Of a DNA stretch of 64,000 nucleotides, positions 47,217-56,665 are shown one piece after another. A program made the position numbers and the translations under genes. The notes under the pieces are model-generated. The model worked only from the letters and a program-made list of their open reading frames with translations, did not search any database and was not told the origin of the DNA. This DNA comes from Methylotenera sp. (lineage in GTDB: Bacteria > Pseudomonadota > Gammaproteobacteria > Burkholderiales > Methylophilaceae), in NCBI RefSeq assembly GCF_030653755.1, contig NZ_JAURYU010000041.1:24328-88327 (forward strand). Direction: 5' to 3'. The stretch's first letter is position 1; each line of letters begins with the position of its first letter.

Positions 47217-48497
47217 ATGACAACACCCACCCTACAACAAGAAAAACTAACTACCAGCCTACGCCCAAAGAATCGGGCAAAGTGGGTTGCTGATTTAGCA
47301 AAACATAAAATTCTGCAACGACTGAAGCATTTGCATACAGGTCAATTAACCTTGATAGATGGTGAAGAAATTCACAGCTTTGGCCAAGCATCCACTGAGT
47401 TGCATGCGGTGATTAAGGTTCATGATAGTCGATTTTATGGTGAAATTGCTTTTGGCGGCAGTATCGGTGCTGGTGAAGCTTATATGCTAGGCTACTGGAC
47501 CACGGATCACCTCACTGAATTGGTCAGGATTATGTGTATCAATCAATCAGTGATGGATGCACTAGAAGGTGGCTACCAATGGTTGACCAGGCCGATTCTC
47601 AAGGTATTACATTGGCTAAATAGCAATACGACAGAAGGTAGTCGTAAAAATATTGCAGCACATTATGACTTAGGCAATGAGTTGTTTCAGTTATTTTTAG
47701 ATCCAACGATGATGTACTCCAGCGCGATATTTAATCACCAAACACAGACATTACAACAGGCATCTGAATTAAAACTAAAAACCATTTGCGATAAACTCGA
47801 TTTAAAACCAACTGACCACGTGGTTGAAATTGGGACTGGCTGGGGTGGTTTTGCGATTTATGCGGCAAAGCATTACGGTTGCAAAATCACGACAACTACG
47901 ATCTCTAAGCAACAATATGCGCTAGCAAAATTGCGCGTGGAAGCGGCTGGGCTTAGTGACAAAATCACATTATTACTTGAAGATTATCGCCATTTAGATG
48001 GTGTGTTTGATAAATTAGTCTCCATTGAAATGATTGAGGCAGTTGGACATCAGTTTTATGACACTTACTTTGCAAAAGTAGGTGCATTACTCAAACCTGA
48101 CGGGCTTGCCTTGATTCAGGCAATTACGATCACCGATCAACGTTACGAGTCGGCTAAATCTTCAGTAGACTTTATTCAACGCTATATTTTCCCAGGCTCG
48201 TGCATCCCATCTAACACTGCTATGCTTAATAGCATTACGCGGATGAGTGATATGAGATTAATTGATCTTGAAGATATTGGTCCACACTATGCAACGACAC
48301 TGAGCATGTGGCGGATGAATTTCTTTAAAAATATCAACCAAGTACGTGCATTAGGTTACTCAGAAGAATTCATCAAAATGTGGGAGTTCTATTTCTGCTA
48401 CTGTGAAGGTGGCTTTATCGAACGCGCCCTAGGCGATGTCCACCTATTGTTAGCCAAGCCAAATAATAAAAGAGACACGCTCACACTAAAAGACTAG
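47217..48497 (+). CDS. cfa: Cyclopropane-fatty-acyl-phospholipid synthase (Cfa family)
   Basis: SAM-dependent enzyme of 426 residues adding a methylene or methyl group to unsaturated phospholipid chains. Key motifs: FGGSIGAGEAYMLGYWTTDHL, NIAAHYDLGNELFQLFLDPT, MMYSSAIF, VVEIGTGWGGFAIYAAKHYG, SIEMIEAVGHQFYDTYF, FIQRYIFPGSCIPS and FYFCYCEGGF. All are full-length and Cfa-like. This is the second methyltransferase of this fold within 7 kb. Last gene of the island. Confidence 0.9.
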   Translation: MTTPTLQQEKLTTSLRPKNRAKWVADLAKHKILQRLKHLHTGQLTLIDGEEIHSFGQASTELHAVIKVHDSRFYGEIAFGGSIGAGEAYMLGYWTTDHLTELVRIMCINQSVMDALEGGYQWLTRPILKVLHWLNSNTTEGSRKNIAAHYDLGNELFQLFLDPTMMYSSAIFNHQTQTLQQASELKLKTICDKLDLKPTDHVVEIGTGWGGFAIYAAKHYGCKITTTTISKQQYALAKLRVEAAGLSDKITLLLEDYRHLDGVFDKLVSIEMIEAVGHQFYDTYFAKVGALLKPDGLALIQAITITDQRYESAKSSVDFIQRYIFPGSCIPSNTAMLNSITRMSDMRLIDLEDIGPHYATTLSMWRMNFFKNINQVRALGYSEEFIKMWEFYFCYCEGGFIERALGDVHLLLAKPNNKRDTLTLKD

Positions 48498-48626
48498 AAC
48501 TAGTATTCAGCGCTTCTTAGTTACCTGACTTGATAGTAGTCTGACTTGCGCTGCCTTTATGGTTTAAAATTGCGGTCAACTTGCTAATACGCTATTTGGC
48601 CTTAATTTAAATCGATATTAAAACGC

Positions 48627-49373
48627 ATGTCAGACAACAGCACACCTCATTCAGGCAACGAAGATAGCACCATCCCTGCAGAACTAACATGGGTAGATGG
48701 TTTACCCTACTCATCCAAGTTTCAAGATGTTTATTTTTCTAGTGATAACGGCTTATTAGAAACGGAATATGTTTTTTTACAAGGAAACGACTTATCTACA
48801 CGCTGGCAACAGGTTGATATAAAAAACTTTACCATTATTGAAACTGGGTTTGGCACAGGCTTAAACTTTTTATGTGCGGCTAAGCTATGGCTTGCAACAG
48901 CACCGGAGCATGCGGTATTGCATTTTGTTAGCGTAGAGAAATACCCACTTAGCTTGAGTGATATCTCAACCGCGTTAGCATTGTGGCCAGAACTCTCTGA
49001 ATTAAGTACTCCTCTGATTCATCAATACGAGTCCTTGATGAATACAACATCTATTAGCCTGTACAACCATAGAATCCAACTGTCTGTATATACAGGCGAT
49101 GCCACCGAACAATTAGCACGCATCACTCATGTTGCTGATGCTTGGTTTCTGGATGGTTTCTCTCCTGCTAAGAACCCAGAGATGTGGCACAGCGGCTTGT
49201 TCTCAGAAATGGCAAAACATGCCAAACGCTCAACCACATTCGCAACATTTACCAGTGCTGGAGATGTAAGGCGAGACTTAATCAACGCAGGTTTTAAGGT
49301 AAACAAGCGCACAGGGTTTGGTAAAAAACGTGAAATGCTTTGTGGGGAATTCATAGGTAAGCCACATGACTAA
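48627..49373 (+). CDS. mnmD: tRNA (5-methylaminomethyl-2-thiouridine)-methyltransferase MnmD
   Basis: Methyltransferase of 248 residues performing the last step of mnm5s2U34 synthesis, equal to the N-terminal half of E. coli MnmC. Motifs: LTWVDGLPYSSKFQDVYFS, IIETGFGTGLNFLCAAKLW, VADAWFLDGFSPAKNPEMW and TFATFTSAGDVRRDLINAGF. The C-terminus GFGKKREMLCGEF overlaps the oxidase gene by 8 bp. Confidence 0.92.
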   Translation: MSDNSTPHSGNEDSTIPAELTWVDGLPYSSKFQDVYFSSDNGLLETEYVFLQGNDLSTRWQQVDIKNFTIIETGFGTGLNFLCAAKLWLATAPEHAVLHFVSVEKYPLSLSDISTALALWPELSELSTPLIHQYESLMNTTSISLYNHRIQLSVYTGDATEQLARITHVADAWFLDGFSPAKNPEMWHSGLFSEMAKHAKRSTTFATFTSAGDVRRDLINAGFKVNKRTGFGKKREMLCGEFIGKPHD

Positions 49374-50604
49374 TAGTGCAATTGTAATTGGTGGTGGCAT
49401 AGCTGGCTGTAGCAGTGCTTATGGACTCGCTAAACAAGGCATTAAAGTCACGCTCATTGAGCGTAATTCAGAAATTGCCAGTGCTGCCTCAGGCAATCCG
49501 CTCGCGATGTTATACCCACGCTTAAGTGGTGATGATCTAAGTAGCCAATTTGCGTTGGATAGCTACCTATATAGCTTAGCGTTTTATCAATCTCTTAATC
49601 TGCCTGCCTCTGACTTTTCGATGTGTGGCATGTTGCAACTTGGGTTTAACGCTAGGGAGCTATCGCGCATTAAAAAAGTGGCCACGCGCAATTACCCAGC
49701 AAGCGTATTTCATTATGTGTCGCATGCCGAAGCTAGCGCCATCGCTGGCATCCCGATTGACCATGACGCATTATATTTCCCAACCGCGGCGTGGATACAA
49801 CCAAAAAACCTATGTAAGCATTTAACCCAGCACCCAAACATTACGATTATCAATACACATCTAGTCAGTCAATTTATTAAACAAGCGTACGGTTTTGAGG
49901 TTTACAGTCAGAAACAATTACTAGCAACCGCAGATGTACTGATCATTGCGAATGCTAACGATGCACAAATACTATTGCCTGATCTACCGCTAAACACTAA
50001 AGCAGTACGTGGTCAGGTGAGTGTGCTGGATTCAACGATTAATAGCCGCAAAGTGAACACCATTATTTGCAGCGATGGCTACTTAAGCCCATCCGCTTAT
50101 ACCGCACAATCTCATTGCTTAGGAGCCTCATTTTCTGACACAGAAAACACCCTAGCCGAACCGCTTGATTTAACACTGGCAAAGGCAGACCATATTTCTA
50201 ACTTAAATAAACTCAACAACATCTCACCAGCACTCTATCAGGACTTGAAACAAAACCTGACTGGGGGTCGCGTTTCTTACCGATGTTCCACCAGCGACTA
50301 CTGGCCGTTAGTGGGTGAATTAATCGATGGTGCTAATCTCACAAAAAACCCTGTAAGACCAAGTGCATCGACTGAATCACTACCATGGGTATCAGGTTTA
50401 TATATCAATGCAGCACACGGTAGCAAAGGGTTCACCAGTGCGCCATTATGTGCAGAGCTACTAGCAAGTATTATTTGCCATCAGCCTTTACCCGTTAGCA
50501 ATGAACTGGCTTACCAACTTAACCCCAATCGATTCTTGCTCAAAACGTTAGGATTAAAGAAATTGGCAAAAACCATCGCCTCTCAGCATAAAATTTCAGG
50601 TTAA
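49366..50604 (+). CDS. mnmC: FAD-dependent cmnm5s2U34 oxidoreductase (MnmC C-terminal domain as a separate protein)
   Basis: Flavin oxidase of 412 residues that converts cmnm5U to nm5U, equal to the C-terminal half of E. coli MnmC. FAD motif IVIGGGIAGCSSAYGLA, then LAMLYPRLSGDD, AVRGQVSVLD and the C-terminal GLYINAAHGSKGFTSAPL. It overlaps mnmD by 8 bp in a different frame; the two activities are encoded as separate coupled proteins rather than a fusion. Confidence 0.9.
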   Translation: MTNSAIVIGGGIAGCSSAYGLAKQGIKVTLIERNSEIASAASGNPLAMLYPRLSGDDLSSQFALDSYLYSLAFYQSLNLPASDFSMCGMLQLGFNARELSRIKKVATRNYPASVFHYVSHAEASAIAGIPIDHDALYFPTAAWIQPKNLCKHLTQHPNITIINTHLVSQFIKQAYGFEVYSQKQLLATADVLIIANANDAQILLPDLPLNTKAVRGQVSVLDSTINSRKVNTIICSDGYLSPSAYTAQSHCLGASFSDTENTLAEPLDLTLAKADHISNLNKLNNISPALYQDLKQNLTGGRVSYRCSTSDYWPLVGELIDGANLTKNPVRPSASTESLPWVSGLYINAAHGSKGFTSAPLCAELLASIICHQPLPVSNELAYQLNPNRFLLKTLGLKKLAKTIASQHKISG

Positions 50605-50613
50605 AATGAGTCT

Positions 50614-52722
50614 ATGGCGCAATCTTATTATCTAGCAGCAGTTCAACATCATCGTGTAGGCCAATTAACAGAAGCAGAGTCGCTTTACCAACAAGTGCTG
50701 TCTAAGCAACCGAACCATGCTGATGCACACCATATGCTAGGCCTTGTGTATTATCAAACCAATCGGGCTGCACTCGCGGTGTCACATATTGAACAAGCGC
50801 TCGCCATTAGTCCTAAACAGGTGGAATATTTAAACCACTACGGTTTAGCATTACGCGAAAACGGCCAAGTTGATGCTGCTATCAAAAGTTTTCAACAAGC
50901 GATTTTATTGCAGCCTAAAGACCTAGACATCCAACTTAACCTTGGCAACACAATGCTGGCTGCTAACCGGTTAGAAGAAGCTGCAGGCTACTACCGGCGT
51001 GTATTAAGAGTGAGACCAAAAGCTGATGACATACGTGAGGCACTTTGTCACTGCTTATCATCACTGGGGAATCAAGCACATGCACTTGGCAATTTCATTC
51101 AAGCGGAAGCCTGCTTTCAGGAAGCCTTACTATTTAACCCACAAGATGCGGCACTGCTATATAACCTAGGTAACGCACAACGCGAGTTAGGTAAACCGAA
51201 TGACGCCGCCAAGCAATACCAAAAAGCAATCCAACTGGCGCCTAATGATGCCGATACGCATAACAACTTAGGTAACGTACAGCGCGAATTAGGCCAGTTA
51301 GATTTAGCCGTAGCAAGTTATCAAACAGCGCTCACACTCAACCCTAAGCTACATCATGCAAAAGTGCATTTGGTTCACCAAAAGCAACATATGTGTAATT
51401 GGCAGGGGCTAGAAGAGGATATTCAACAGATTCGCAAGTGGGTAAAGCATGAGCCAAGCGCTCAAATATCCCCCTTTGCCTTTTTAGCGATGCCTTCTAC
51501 CACCGCAGAAGAACAAAAGGTTTGTGCTAGCAACTGGGTCAATAATCGCTATGCCCAACTGATTCAACTTGGCAAACAGCTAAATTTTACGCATACAGCG
51601 GTCTCTAACAAGAAAATTAAAATAGGTTATTTATCAGCAGACTTTAGATTACACCCGCTAGCCTTTCTAATCAGTGAGCTGATTGAGCTACACGATAAAA
51701 GCCAATTTGAAATCCACGCTTTTTCTTATGGCATTAATGATAAAACCAACGCAAGAGCAAGGCTCGAAAAAGCGTTTAATCAATTTCATGACATTCGCTC
51801 ACTTACTGAAATAGATGCCGCAAAGAAAATACATAGTTATGGCATCGACATTTTGGTGGATTTAACTGGTTTTACACAAACTAGCCGAAGTGGTATTGCA
51901 ACACTCCGCCCAGCAAAAATCAACGTCAACTGGTTAGGATTTCCAGGCACAATGGGGGAAGTTCGTCTTAATCATGAACCAAGCACACCACTATTCGATT
52001 ATCTATTAACAGATGCCTTCATTACACCGCCCACATCAGCAGGCTATTATGCTGAAAAACTAGCCTTACTACCCCAATGCTACCAACCGAACGACCGTAA
52101 ACGCCCAGTAGGCAAAACACCCTCACGTCAAGAATGTCAGCTTCCTGAAGATACATTTGTACTATGTAGCTTTAACCAATCATTTAAAATCACACCCGAT
52201 GTTTTTAGTGTGTGGATGCGCCTGCTCTCAACACAAACCAATAGCGTGCTCTGGCTGTTAGATTGCAACACTTGGGCTAAACAAAATTTATTGCGTGAAG
52301 CTAAAACTAGAGGCATTGAAGCTGAGCGCATTATTTTTGCACCAAGAGTTACTTTAGCAGACCACCTAGCAAGACATGCGCATGCTGATTTATTTTTAGA
52401 TACCCAACCATACAACGCACATACAACTTGTAGCGATGCCTTATGGATGGGTGTGCCAGTATTAACGTGTGTAGGTGACACATTTGCATCACGTGTCGCA
52501 AGCAGTTTGCTGCATGCTGCTGGCTTAACGCAACTCATCACTTACTCGCTAGAAGCTTATGAAAATACAGCAATGAGCCTCATGCAGAATAAAGACACGC
52601 TGACGAGTATTAAAGAAAAACTAAGCACTGAAAATATGACATCGCCTTTATTTGACACAGCCAAGTTTGCAGAATCGCTTGAAAAAACATATCGAGCGAT
52701 GTTGAAACAGCATGCTAAATAA
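50614..52722 (+). CDS. TPR-containing O-GlcNAc transferase-like (GT41, SPINDLY) glycosyltransferase
   Basis: A 702-residue cytoplasmic protein. Residues about 1-255 form six to seven TPRs (YLAAVQHHRVGQLTEAESLY, NLGNAQRELGKPNDAAKQYQ and similar). After a linker comes a GT41 domain: KIKIGYLSADFRLHPLAFLI, IDILVDLTGFTQTSRSGI, FCSFNQSFKITPDVFSVWMR-type and LFLDTQPYNAHTTCSDALWM, VLTCVGDTFASRVASSLL. Bacterial members modify proteins, sometimes flagellin or pilin. It starts 9 bp after mnmC and precedes pilU; substrate unknown. Confidence 0.88.
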   Translation: MAQSYYLAAVQHHRVGQLTEAESLYQQVLSKQPNHADAHHMLGLVYYQTNRAALAVSHIEQALAISPKQVEYLNHYGLALRENGQVDAAIKSFQQAILLQPKDLDIQLNLGNTMLAANRLEEAAGYYRRVLRVRPKADDIREALCHCLSSLGNQAHALGNFIQAEACFQEALLFNPQDAALLYNLGNAQRELGKPNDAAKQYQKAIQLAPNDADTHNNLGNVQRELGQLDLAVASYQTALTLNPKLHHAKVHLVHQKQHMCNWQGLEEDIQQIRKWVKHEPSAQISPFAFLAMPSTTAEEQKVCASNWVNNRYAQLIQLGKQLNFTHTAVSNKKIKIGYLSADFRLHPLAFLISELIELHDKSQFEIHAFSYGINDKTNARARLEKAFNQFHDIRSLTEIDAAKKIHSYGIDILVDLTGFTQTSRSGIATLRPAKINVNWLGFPGTMGEVRLNHEPSTPLFDYLLTDAFITPPTSAGYYAEKLALLPQCYQPNDRKRPVGKTPSRQECQLPEDTFVLCSFNQSFKITPDVFSVWMRLLSTQTNSVLWLLDCNTWAKQNLLREAKTRGIEAERIIFAPRVTLADHLARHAHADLFLDTQPYNAHTTCSDALWMGVPVLTCVGDTFASRVASSLLHAAGLTQLITYSLEAYENTAMSLMQNKDTLTSIKEKLSTENMTSPLFDTAKFAESLEKTYRAMLKQHAK

Positions 52723-52854
52723 CCCATATTGGCAGGCTGAATAAAGCAGCACAACTAGCTAATGAGTTCAATTAAAATTATGCTAAAGTCTTTAATATGT
52801 GCAAATGCACTAAATGATAAAAACAACAAATTTGAGAACATTCAGGACACAATC

Positions 52855-53958
52855 ATGGCAGCAATCGACATCACCCCTGTATTGAAGTTTATGCTGGACA
52901 AAGGTGGCTCAGACTTATTCTTCAGCACAGGGACCAGTATTCACATAGAAGTTGAAGGTGAAACTACACCCATCAACTCACAAATCATGAAGCCTGGCAT
53001 GATCAAAGATATTGCTTACTCTCTGATGAACGCAGATCAGACTAAAGAGTTTGAATCAGAACTGGAGTCTAATTTTGCATTAGGTAAAAAAGATATCGGA
53101 CGATTCCGCGTCAATGTATTTAAACAACGCGGTGAAGTCGGCATGGTGATTCGCCATATTAAAACTGAAATCCCATCTTTAGAAAGCCTAGGACTACCAC
53201 CTGTGCTAAAAGATTTAATCACTCGCAAACGTGGACTTATTTTGATAGTTGGTGCAACGGGTTCTGGCAAATCAACCACACTTGCATCGATGATTGATTA
53301 TCGTAATGAAACAAGCAATGGTCATATTTTAACGCTTGAAGACCCTATTGAATTTATTCACCCTCATAAAAAATCGGTAGTAGACCAACGTGAAATTGGC
53401 ATTGATACGTTATCGTTTGAAAATGGCCTTAAGAATGCAATGCGCCAAGCACCTGATGTTATTTTGATTGGTGAAGTCCGTGATATGGATGGCATGAAAA
53501 ACGCGCTTGCCTATGCTGAAACTGGCCATCTATGTCTAGCCACACTGCATGCTAACAATGCGAATCAAGCATTAGAGCGCGTTATTTCATTCTTTCCAGA
53601 AGATGGTAGAAATGGTTTACTGCTGGGAATGTCAATGAATCTAGTTGCTATCGTATCGCAACGCTTGATCCCAGGTAAGCAAAGTAAACGTGTAGCCGCC
53701 ACTGAGGTTTTGATTAATACACCTTACATGGGTGAGTTGATACAAAAACAAAAAATGGGTGAAATCAAAGAAATCATGGCGGAACACGGCGACATTGGCA
53801 TGCACACTTTTGATCAGTCCTTATTTAAACTACATGCCAATGGCAAAGTCGACGAAGATAATGCACTTGCCTACGCGGACTCTCGTAACGATTTATCACT
53901 GAAAATTCGCTTCGCAGCTGAGGGAACACGCAATGGGAATGGTGGTATCGGGCTGTAG
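52855..53958 (+). CDS. pilU: Type IV pilus retraction ATPase PilU
   Basis: Hexameric pilus motor accessory ATPase of 367 residues. Walker A GATGSGKSTTLASMID, Asp box TLEDPIEF, Walker B VILIGEVRDMD and His box TGHLCLATLHANNANQALER. The REIGIDTLSFENGLKNAMRQ and NLVAIVSQRLIPG segments match PilU rather than PilT. The frame opens at 52762, but the ATG at 52855 is used: AGGA lies 7 nt before it and AAIDITPVLKFMLDKGGSDLF is the family start. No pilT next to it. Confidence 0.88.
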   Translation: MAAIDITPVLKFMLDKGGSDLFFSTGTSIHIEVEGETTPINSQIMKPGMIKDIAYSLMNADQTKEFESELESNFALGKKDIGRFRVNVFKQRGEVGMVIRHIKTEIPSLESLGLPPVLKDLITRKRGLILIVGATGSGKSTTLASMIDYRNETSNGHILTLEDPIEFIHPHKKSVVDQREIGIDTLSFENGLKNAMRQAPDVILIGEVRDMDGMKNALAYAETGHLCLATLHANNANQALERVISFFPEDGRNGLLLGMSMNLVAIVSQRLIPGKQSKRVAATEVLINTPYMGELIQKQKMGEIKEIMAEHGDIGMHTFDQSLFKLHANGKVDEDNALAYADSRNDLSLKIRFAAEGTRNGNGGIGL

Positions 53959-54007
53959 TCAAAAAAGTTCGTTTCACATATATAGTTCAAATAGCCTGTA
54001 TACATAA

Positions 54008-54038
54008 GGTATGGTTATCTGCTTCAGATAACCATACC
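54008..54038. terminator. Perfect 14-bp hairpin between convergent pilU and the Cache/CheW gene
   Basis: GGTATGGTTATCTG (54008-54021), loop CTT, CAGATAACCATACC (54025-54038). It lies 50 bp after the pilU stop and 86 bp before the convergent stop. No T-run on either side. Confidence 0.6.
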
Positions 54039-54124
54039 AACAGAACATTAAACCTGAAACATTGCTCTTTATGCATTAACTATTACCAATACTCGTGAAC
54101 GCATAATAAAATATTTCACCATAT

Positions 54125-56665
54125 TTATTGTTGCTTTACTGGATCAAACGGATTTGTCAGCATTCTTAGTAAGAAATCCACATCCACACATTGAATAAAC
54201 AAATTTCCTTCATTCGCTTTAATAATCCACTTAATCAAATTGCCTCGTTTATCATTCGCTAGCGGTGTCATACTTATCTGAGCCTGATTAAACTGAGCGA
54301 CAGAGTGTAAGGCACCTACAAGCAAGCCAATTTTATGTCCGCCACACATAATCACTACCACCTGACTGTTACTATCAACCACTGATGGAACGCCACTCAA
54401 TAAGTAACTGAGATCATAAACCCACACATAATTAGCGCCATTACCCTCATGTTGAACTGCAATCACACCGACACGCTCTGAACGACTACCTATCGACACT
54501 GAAGATATCTCTGATGCCGACAATGCCTCTAAAACTATTTCCGCCTCTAGGGCAAATAGTGTCTCATCCACAAAAAATGTTGCAAACTCAGGATCTGATG
54601 ACTGCACAGACTCAGAATGAATAATAGAGGCTGAGTCATTACCAGAACTAAAGTGGTTTCTCACCTCGCCAAATGCATCATAAACAACAGCAATCACATC
54701 CTCTTTATATCCATCAGTTACTTTAAACTCACGGTAGCCGTTAGATACACTACAGCCAAGAATGCAGTAATGGCCATCGCGTATCACAATGCGTGAAGTG
54801 CATTTACCATTCGGCAACTGAAGTAAGTCTGGGTCTACATCTAAGACAGAACCTACTGGACGAGAAGGATCTGTACTAGAGATAATCTTAGCCTGTCTAT
54901 CAATATAAAATGCCTTAATGGATTCATTATCGGCAATACCACCGAGTAACATCGCATTAAACTCAGGTGTTGAATCAAAGACCAATCCAATACCACCAAC
55001 GACATCAACCCCATCAGGCGACATAATGGCCGCATGATAAATATAGGTAGGATCATTCTTATAGATTGAACTAGGCTCAAATGGTGAAACATAGTACTGC
55101 TGTTCATTACGCAGAGATAACACTTCAGTCAATGTGACATCATCAACTGATGACCCGATAATTGAACCACCTTCATCCACAGGGTTAGTACTCGCAACGA
55201 TAACACCTTGTTTATCATAGACAAAAATACGCGTGTACACGGTATACAACTGGTTTATGTAGTTCAATATCTCTGTAATACGCGACACACTTGCAACATC
55301 CATACGTTCAGAAGCAAGTGCCACTCTGAGTTCAGGTGTCACAGCCCACCAGCGGCAGTCATCAGAGCGTTCATATAAATTACGATCAAGTAAGTCTACT
55401 AACAAATGTGACATAAACTCAGAGTCTTGCAATCGTGAAGCAAGCACTGTCTCATAAAGGTCATTAATAGATTGCGCAAATAGCTCGTTACTACGTGTAC
55501 CAGTTTCACTAATCTGGTCTAGTATAGTTTTGAGTTTAAACAACTCCCCTGTCTGTCCAACAGTCATGACTTGGCCATTCCATACAACCCTGCGTATAGT
55601 TGAAGCCGCTGTCATTACCTCATAAAGTGGTGGGCAAAAAGACTGTGCATGAGATAACAACCCTCTCGCTACTTTTGCATCTAAAGACTTCAATGCACTT
55701 GTTTCCTGGCCTGTAAAGGCAATATCAACAGGCGTCATCACTTGACCTTGCCAGCCTATTGGCCCCATATAACCTTGGTAACCATTTGCTTTGAAAGTCG
55801 CCACTAGATACTCACGCCCACCATATATCATTAATCCAGGTTTAGCATCATGATTAACAGGCACTACCGCCCCTACAGGAATCCAGCGAGGATCACTGGT
55901 TTCAATCACCTGTTGCTGCTGATCTAACAACAACATCACCGACCGTAAGCTAGGGTCTCGATGAGATTGGAAAATACCAGCCATCTCTTCAACAAAATTA
56001 AAACACAGGCATAAAATTCCAACTACCGCACCAGTTTCAGGATGCAGCATACGTTTTGAATAAACCAGCGCTTTATCTTTTTTGGGGCGCAAATCAGTAT
56101 GACGATAAGTTTCTACGTAATCTTCTGATGTTAAAGTTTCATGAATCAAAGGATCTAAACTGCCCTCTATTGGTGTTTCTTGGTTAATCTGCACCAAAAC
56201 GTTGCCATGAACATCTAGTAGAATAATTTCATCATAGACCGTATATTTACTTCTGTAAGCGCGTAAGCGCAAACGTATATCATCAACATTTCCACCAACA
56301 CCTGCCACAAAACTGCATAACTCACGGTCTGTCGCAAGAAACCCAACATCAGCGGTACGTTCGTAAAGATTACGCACCAAGATATCAATGACATATTTTG
56401 CCTTGGTGCCAATCTCGTTAAATACAGTGGCAACTTTTTCTTGCACTAAGCTTAAAACCAACTCTTTTTCTAACCGATTAAAGCCGTCTCGGGTTGCAGC
56501 CATCGTAGGCAATATGCTCTTTGCTTCCACTGGGCAGTTCATTTTTGCTGACGATTCAATAATTCTCCACATTAAATTTAGCTCATGTAAAGATTGTTCA
56601 CAACGAACAACATCCCTCATAAAAGGCAGGTAATTATCGATTTGAAACGAAGAAATCTGATTCAT
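54125..56665 (-). CDS. Soluble double Cache-domain protein with C-terminal CheW-like domain
   Basis: An 846-residue protein with no signal peptide and no hydrophobic stretch long enough to span a membrane, so probably cytoplasmic. It contains two related sensor modules, each beginning with a helix and RNLYERTADVGFLATD (near residue 112) or RNLYERSDDCRWWAVTP (near 420), followed by Cache-type strands (DEIILLDVHGNVLVQINQET; TRIFVYDKQGVIVASTNP). The last 150 residues (FFVDETLFALEAEIVLEA, VIMCGGHKIGLLVGALHSVA, LIKWIIKANEGNLFIQ) look like a CheW domain. A soluble sensor coupled to a CheA array is the likely design. It is divergent from the PAS-GGDEF-EAL gene. Confidence 0.75.
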   Translation of the reverse strand: MNQISSFQIDNYLPFMRDVVRCEQSLHELNLMWRIIESSAKMNCPVEAKSILPTMAATRDGFNRLEKELVLSLVQEKVATVFNEIGTKAKYVIDILVRNLYERTADVGFLATDRELCSFVAGVGGNVDDIRLRLRAYRSKYTVYDEIILLDVHGNVLVQINQETPIEGSLDPLIHETLTSEDYVETYRHTDLRPKKDKALVYSKRMLHPETGAVVGILCLCFNFVEEMAGIFQSHRDPSLRSVMLLLDQQQQVIETSDPRWIPVGAVVPVNHDAKPGLMIYGGREYLVATFKANGYQGYMGPIGWQGQVMTPVDIAFTGQETSALKSLDAKVARGLLSHAQSFCPPLYEVMTAASTIRRVVWNGQVMTVGQTGELFKLKTILDQISETGTRSNELFAQSINDLYETVLASRLQDSEFMSHLLVDLLDRNLYERSDDCRWWAVTPELRVALASERMDVASVSRITEILNYINQLYTVYTRIFVYDKQGVIVASTNPVDEGGSIIGSSVDDVTLTEVLSLRNEQQYYVSPFEPSSIYKNDPTYIYHAAIMSPDGVDVVGGIGLVFDSTPEFNAMLLGGIADNESIKAFYIDRQAKIISSTDPSRPVGSVLDVDPDLLQLPNGKCTSRIVIRDGHYCILGCSVSNGYREFKVTDGYKEDVIAVVYDAFGEVRNHFSSGNDSASIIHSESVQSSDPEFATFFVDETLFALEAEIVLEALSASEISSVSIGSRSERVGVIAVQHEGNGANYVWVYDLSYLLSGVPSVVDSNSQVVVIMCGGHKIGLLVGALHSVAQFNQAQISMTPLANDKRGNLIKWIIKANEGNLFIQCVDVDFLLRMLTNPFDPVKQQ

